Source: Pseudoflavonifractor phocaeensis
Lineage (GTDB): Bacteria; Bacillota; Clostridia; Oscillospirales; Oscillospiraceae
Reading direction: 5' to 3'
NCBI RefSeq assembly: GCF_016901735.1
Contig: NZ_JACLZC010000004.1
Span: 1 to 64,000, forward strand
Length of the DNA: 64,000 nt
Shown here: piece by piece, positions 60,917-64,000 of the stretch
Position numbering within the stretch: the first letter of the stretch is position 1
Layout of the letters: each line of letters opens with the position of its first letter
Notes under the pieces: generated by a model
Told to the model about the DNA's origin: nothing
What the model saw: the letters and a program-made list of their open reading frames with translations, nothing else
The model's database searches: none
Made by a program: the position numbers and the translations under genes

Positions 60917-63352
60917 TCAATAGATTCCCTTGCCGTCGTTCCACTTCCAGGCCCGCACCTCGGGCAGATCCACGCCGTTGGCGAAGATATACTGCTTGTG
61001 CTCGATGAGCTTGTCTTTCATGAGCTGGATGAGGAAGGAGCCCCGATTGCCCAGCTGGGGCAGACGCTTGATGGCGTCGATGACCAGGCTGAAGCGGTCA
61101 ATGTTGTTCTGGACACGCATATCAAAGGGGGTGGTGATGGTGCCCTCCTCCTTGTAGCCGCGGACGTGGAGGTTTTTGTTGTGGCGGCGGTAGGTGAGCT
61201 CGTGGATGAGGGTGGGATAGCCGTGGAAGGCGAAGATAATGGGCTTGTCGACGGTAAAGAGGGAGTCGTAGTCCTCGGAGGTGAGACCGTGGGGGTGCTC
61301 GGTGTGGGGCTGGAGCTTCATCAGGTCCACCACGTTGATGACCCGGATCTTGAGTTCCGGGAGATATTTGTGGAGGATGGTGACGGCGGCCAGCACCTCC
61401 AGGGTGGGCGTCTCGCCGCAGCAGGCCATGATGACGTCTGGCTCACAGCCCTGGTCGTTGGAGGCCCAGCCCCAGATACCGATGCCGTGGGTGCAGTGGC
61501 GGATGGCCTCTTCCATGGTCAGCCACTGGGGACGGCGGTGCTTGGAGGTGATGAGCACGTTGACATAGTTCCGGCTGCGGATGCAGTGGTCGAAGCAGGA
61601 GAGGAGGCAGTTGCCGTCCGGGGGGAGGTAGAGGCGGACCACGTCGGCCTTTTTGTTGGCCACATGGTCCAAAAAGCCCGGGTCCTGATGGGCAAAGCCG
61701 TTGTGGTCCTGCTGCCAGACGTTGGAGGAGAGGATATAGTTTAGAGAGGAAATATCCTGCCGCCAGGGCAGCTGATTGCACACCTTGAGCCATTTGGCGT
61801 GCTGGGAGAACATGGAGTCCACGATGCGGATGAAGGCCTCGTAGCTGTTGAAAATACCGTGGCGTCCGGTGAGCAGATAGCCCTCCAGCCAGCCCTGGCA
61901 CATATGCTCGGAGAGCATGGCGTCCATGATCCGGCCGTCGGGAGCCAGATGGTCGTCCCGGCTGTCCTGGTCGGCGTTCCAGCACCGGTCGGAGGCCTGA
62001 AAAGCGGCTTCCAGCCGGTTGGACATGGTCTCGTCGGGGCCGAAAAGGCGGAAGTTTCGGGCCTCCAGGTTGAGCTTGAGCAGGTCGCGGATGAACTTGC
62101 CCAGCTCCACCATATCCTGGCCCTCCACCTCGCCGGGAGCGGGGACGGAGATGGCGTAGTCCCGGAAGTCGGGAATGCGCAGGTCGCGGAGCAGCAAGCC
62201 GCCGTTGGCGTGGGGGTTGGCGCCCATACGGCGGGTCCCCTTGGGGGCCAGCTCCTGCAATTCGGGGATCAAAGCGCCGTTGCGGTCAAAGAGCTCCTCA
62301 GGCCGGTAGCTGCGCAGCCAGTTTTCCAGAATTTTCAGATGCTCCGGGTGTTCCGGGTCCACGCTCACCGGGATCTGATGGGCGCGGGCGGTGCCCTCCA
62401 CCCGCAGGCCGTCCACCTCCTTGGGGCCGGTCCAGCCCTTGGGGGAACGGAAAACGATCATGGGCCACCGGGGCCGGGTGGTGTCGCCGTTGGTGCGGGC
62501 GTTCTGCTGGATGCGTTCGATCTCCCGCACCGCCCAGTCCAGGGCGGCGGCCATCTGCTGATGCATCCGCACCGGCTCGTCCCCCTCCACAAAGCGGGGG
62601 GTCCAGCCGCAGCCCTTGAAAAAGTCCTCCAGCTCGTCATGGCTGATGCGGGCGAAGATGGTGGGGTTGGCGATTTTGTAGCCGTTGAGGTGGAGGATGG
62701 GGAGAACGGCGCCGTCGGTGATGGGGTTGAGGAACTTGTTGGAATGCCAGGCGGTGGCCAGGGGGCCGGTCTCCGCCTCGCCGTCCCCCACCACGCAGGC
62801 GGCCACCAGGCCGGGATTATCCAGCACCGCGCCGAAGGCGTGGGCCAGGGAGTAGCCCAGCTCGCCCCCCTCGTTGATGGAGCCGGGGGTTTCGGGGCCG
62901 GCGTGGCTGGGAATGCCGCCGGGGAAGGAGAACTGCTTAAACAGCCGTTTCATCCCCTCGGCATCCTGGCTGACGTTGGGATAGATCTCGCTGTAAGTGC
63001 CCTCCAGGTAGGTCTGGGCCACGATGGAATTGCCGCCGTGGCCGGGGCCGCAGACATAGATCATATTCAGATCGTATTTTGTAATAATCCGGTTGAGATG
63101 GGTATAGATAAAATTTTGGCCTGGAACGGTCCCCCAATGGCCCACCACGATTTTTTTCAGGTGTTCGGGGGCCAGGGGCTTGCGGAGGAGGGGGTTGTCC
63201 AGCAGATAAAGCTGACCGGCGGAGAGATAGTTGGCGGCGCGCCAGTAGGCGTCGATTTTGCGCAGCAGCTCCGGGGTCAGGGGGCCTTTTTTAGACATGC
63301 GCGTGGAAGTTTTAGCGGCAGCCTTTGAGGCCGCGGATGCCTTCGTTGCCAA
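60917..63352 (-). CDS. xfp: xylulose-5-phosphate/fructose-6-phosphate phosphoketolase
   Basis: This 811-residue thiamine-diphosphate enzyme splits xylulose-5-P or fructose-6-P to acetyl-phosphate. Seen are [20 protein letters not shown] and [20 protein letters not shown]. The thiamine-binding [34 protein letters not shown] and the C-terminal [15 protein letters not shown]-type block are also present. Length is standard for the family. The start is a TTG at 63352 with GGAGG 8 nt upstream; the Ala/Lys/Ser-rich extension of about 20 residues before [11 protein letters not shown] is unusual. It would feed acetyl-phosphate from pentoses or fructose-6-P into acetate and ATP. Confidence 0.95.
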   Translation of the reverse strand: MATKASAASKAAAKTSTRMSKKGPLTPELLRKIDAYWRAANYLSAGQLYLLDNPLLRKPLAPEHLKKIVVGHWGTVPGQNFIYTHLNRIITKYDLNMIYVCGPGHGGNSIVAQTYLEGTYSEIYPNVSQDAEGMKRLFKQFSFPGGIPSHAGPETPGSINEGGELGYSLAHAFGAVLDNPGLVAACVVGDGEAETGPLATAWHSNKFLNPITDGAVLPILHLNGYKIANPTIFARISHDELEDFFKGCGWTPRFVEGDEPVRMHQQMAAALDWAVREIERIQQNARTNGDTTRPRWPMIVFRSPKGWTGPKEVDGLRVEGTARAHQIPVSVDPEHPEHLKILENWLRSYRPEELFDRNGALIPELQELAPKGTRRMGANPHANGGLLLRDLRIPDFRDYAISVPAPGEVEGQDMVELGKFIRDLLKLNLEARNFRLFGPDETMSNRLEAAFQASDRCWNADQDSRDDHLAPDGRIMDAMLSEHMCQGWLEGYLLTGRHGIFNSYEAFIRIVDSMFSQHAKWLKVCNQLPWRQDISSLNYILSSNVWQQDHNGFAHQDPGFLDHVANKKADVVRLYLPPDGNCLLSCFDHCIRSRNYVNVLITSKHRRPQWLTMEEAIRHCTHGIGIWGWASNDQGCEPDVIMACCGETPTLEVLAAVTILHKYLPELKIRVINVVDLMKLQPHTEHPHGLTSEDYDSLFTVDKPIIFAFHGYPTLIHELTYRRHNKNLHVRGYKEEGTITTPFDMRVQNNIDRFSLVIDAIKRLPQLGNRGSFLIQLMKDKLIEHKQYIFANGVDLPEVRAWKWNDGKGIY

Positions 63353-63471
63353 GATTCCTGCCTCCTTAATAGAATATGATATGATTTAATTATATGCTTA
63401 AGTGGGGAAAAGTCAAGAAAGTTTGGGCAGGATTTGGAAAATCGGGAAGCGGAAAGAGAAGAAAAGAGACG

Positions 63472-64000
63472 TTAGCAATGGATACCCAGACATTTCGCCA
63501 ACTCAGAAACGGAGGGGACCAGCTGGCGGGCGCCGTGGTCCAGGAGGAAGTCTGCGTCCCGGAAGCCCCAGGTAACGGACAGGCAGTCCATCCCGGCGGC
63601 CCGGGCGGTCTCGATGTCCACATCGGAGTCGCCGATGTACACCGCCCGGTCTGCCGCCACGCCCAAAGCGTCCAGAGCGGCCAGGGCGCTGTCGGGGGCG
63701 GGTTTTTTGCGCACGGAAGCCGATTCGCCGATGGCCACCGCCACCCGCTGGCCGAAGTAGTCGTGGCACAACCCCTTGACGGCGGCGTCAAACTTGTTGG
63801 ACACCACCGCCACCCGGATGCCCGCCCGGTTCAGAGCGTCCAGCAGTTGGAGAATACCGGGGTAAGGGGCGGTTTTGTTGCGCATATTGGTCAGATAGTG
63901 GGCGCGGAACACCTCCAGGCACTGTTTGGTGTTCTCGGCGCCGGTGCCGTCTGGGACTGCCCGGGCGATGAGGTTCGCCACGCCGTTGCCCACGAAGCGG
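63472..64000 (-). CDS. HAD phosphatase of phosphoglycolate-phosphatase type (partial)
   Basis: The gene runs out of the window on the right; the visible part is the C-terminal 170 or so residues. It contains the cap domain (VGNGVANLIARAVP), motif II GIRVAVVSNKF, the lysine in SVRKKPAPDSALAALDAL and motif IV AVYIGDSDVDIETARAAGMD. This is the subfamily IA pattern of phosphoglycolate phosphatase (gph) and pyrophosphatase PpaX. Motif I lies beyond position 64000. The substrate cannot be assigned from the fragment. Confidence 0.88.
   Translation of the reverse strand, partial: RFVGNGVANLIARAVPDGTGAENTKQCLEVFRAHYLTNMRNKTAPYPGILQLLDALNRAGIRVAVVSNKFDAAVKGLCHDYFGQRVAVAIGESASVRKKPAPDSALAALDALGVAADRAVYIGDSDVDIETARAAGMDCLSVTWGFRDADFLLDHGARQLVPSVSELAKCLGIHC

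Overview
The window looks like the chromosome of a GC-rich, gut-type member of the Clostridia (Oscillospiraceae/Flavonifractor-like). The reasons are strong AGGAGG-type ribosome binding sites, a T-box leader before thrS, SLH-domain secreted proteins, a type I-C CRISPR-Cas locus, and housekeeping genes (nadE, murC, ptsHI, phosphoketolase) with Firmicute architecture. This assignment is inference from gene content; no rRNA or marker gene is present.

Positions 1-29290 are accessory. A DUF3825 gene (122-1063) sits at the tail of what appears to be an older element. From 1484 to 17547 lies an integrative element bounded by an exact 35-bp direct repeat. It carries an HTH repressor, a divergent excisionase-like gene, a tyrosine integrase, a small RHH protein, a RepA-like helicase and two small element proteins. 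Its cargo is a type I restriction-modification operon (hsdS half-subunit, hsdM, hsdS, hsdR). That operon is interleaved with more AT-rich genes: an MBL-fold hydrolase, a four-helix membrane protein, a coiled-coil tail-anchored protein, a HAD phosphatase, a YgjP/SprT-like metalloprotease and an HNH-type nuclease. Right of the second repeat is the 3' stump of a related HTH gene, which suggests tandem accretion of related elements.

Positions 17768-29290 hold a complete type I-C CRISPR-Cas system (cas3-cas5c-cas8c-cas7-cas4-cas1-cas2) and an array of 55 repeats and 54 spacers. The cas3-cas5c gap contains the most interesting feature of the window. On the minus strand there is a promoter, a degenerate CRISPR repeat starting at the predicted +1, a guide-like stretch and an intrinsic terminator. 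The first 17 nt of the guide match, with one mismatch at position 12, a site just upstream of the predicted cas5c-cas8c-cas7 promoter. This has every hallmark of a cas-regulating crRNA-like RNA (CreR logic), here in a type I-C locus. The trailer end of the array directly abuts the 5' third of a membrane-anchored GH3 gene, which it truncates.

Positions 29896-64000 are mostly core. They contain a MarR regulator with a perfect 36-bp palindromic operator, an arsC pseudogene, thrS with a T-box, nadE with a two-gene chromate-type transporter, secreted S41 protease-SLH and GH18-SLH proteins, murC, a MarR-ABC-ABC operon, a GH13 glucosidase, an sdpRI-like pair and an NlpC/P60 hydrolase. A sucrose and sugar-uptake region follows (fructokinase, amylosucrase, LacI regulator, MBL hydrolase, sucrose-type PTS EIIBCA, HPr, enzyme I, HPr-like protein). 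The window ends with phosphoketolase and a partial HAD phosphatase. Sucrose could be used two ways: by PTS import and phosphorylation, or by amylosucrase plus fructokinase. HPr keeps His15 but has Lys at position 46, while the HPr-like protein keeps the serine motif but lacks the histidine.
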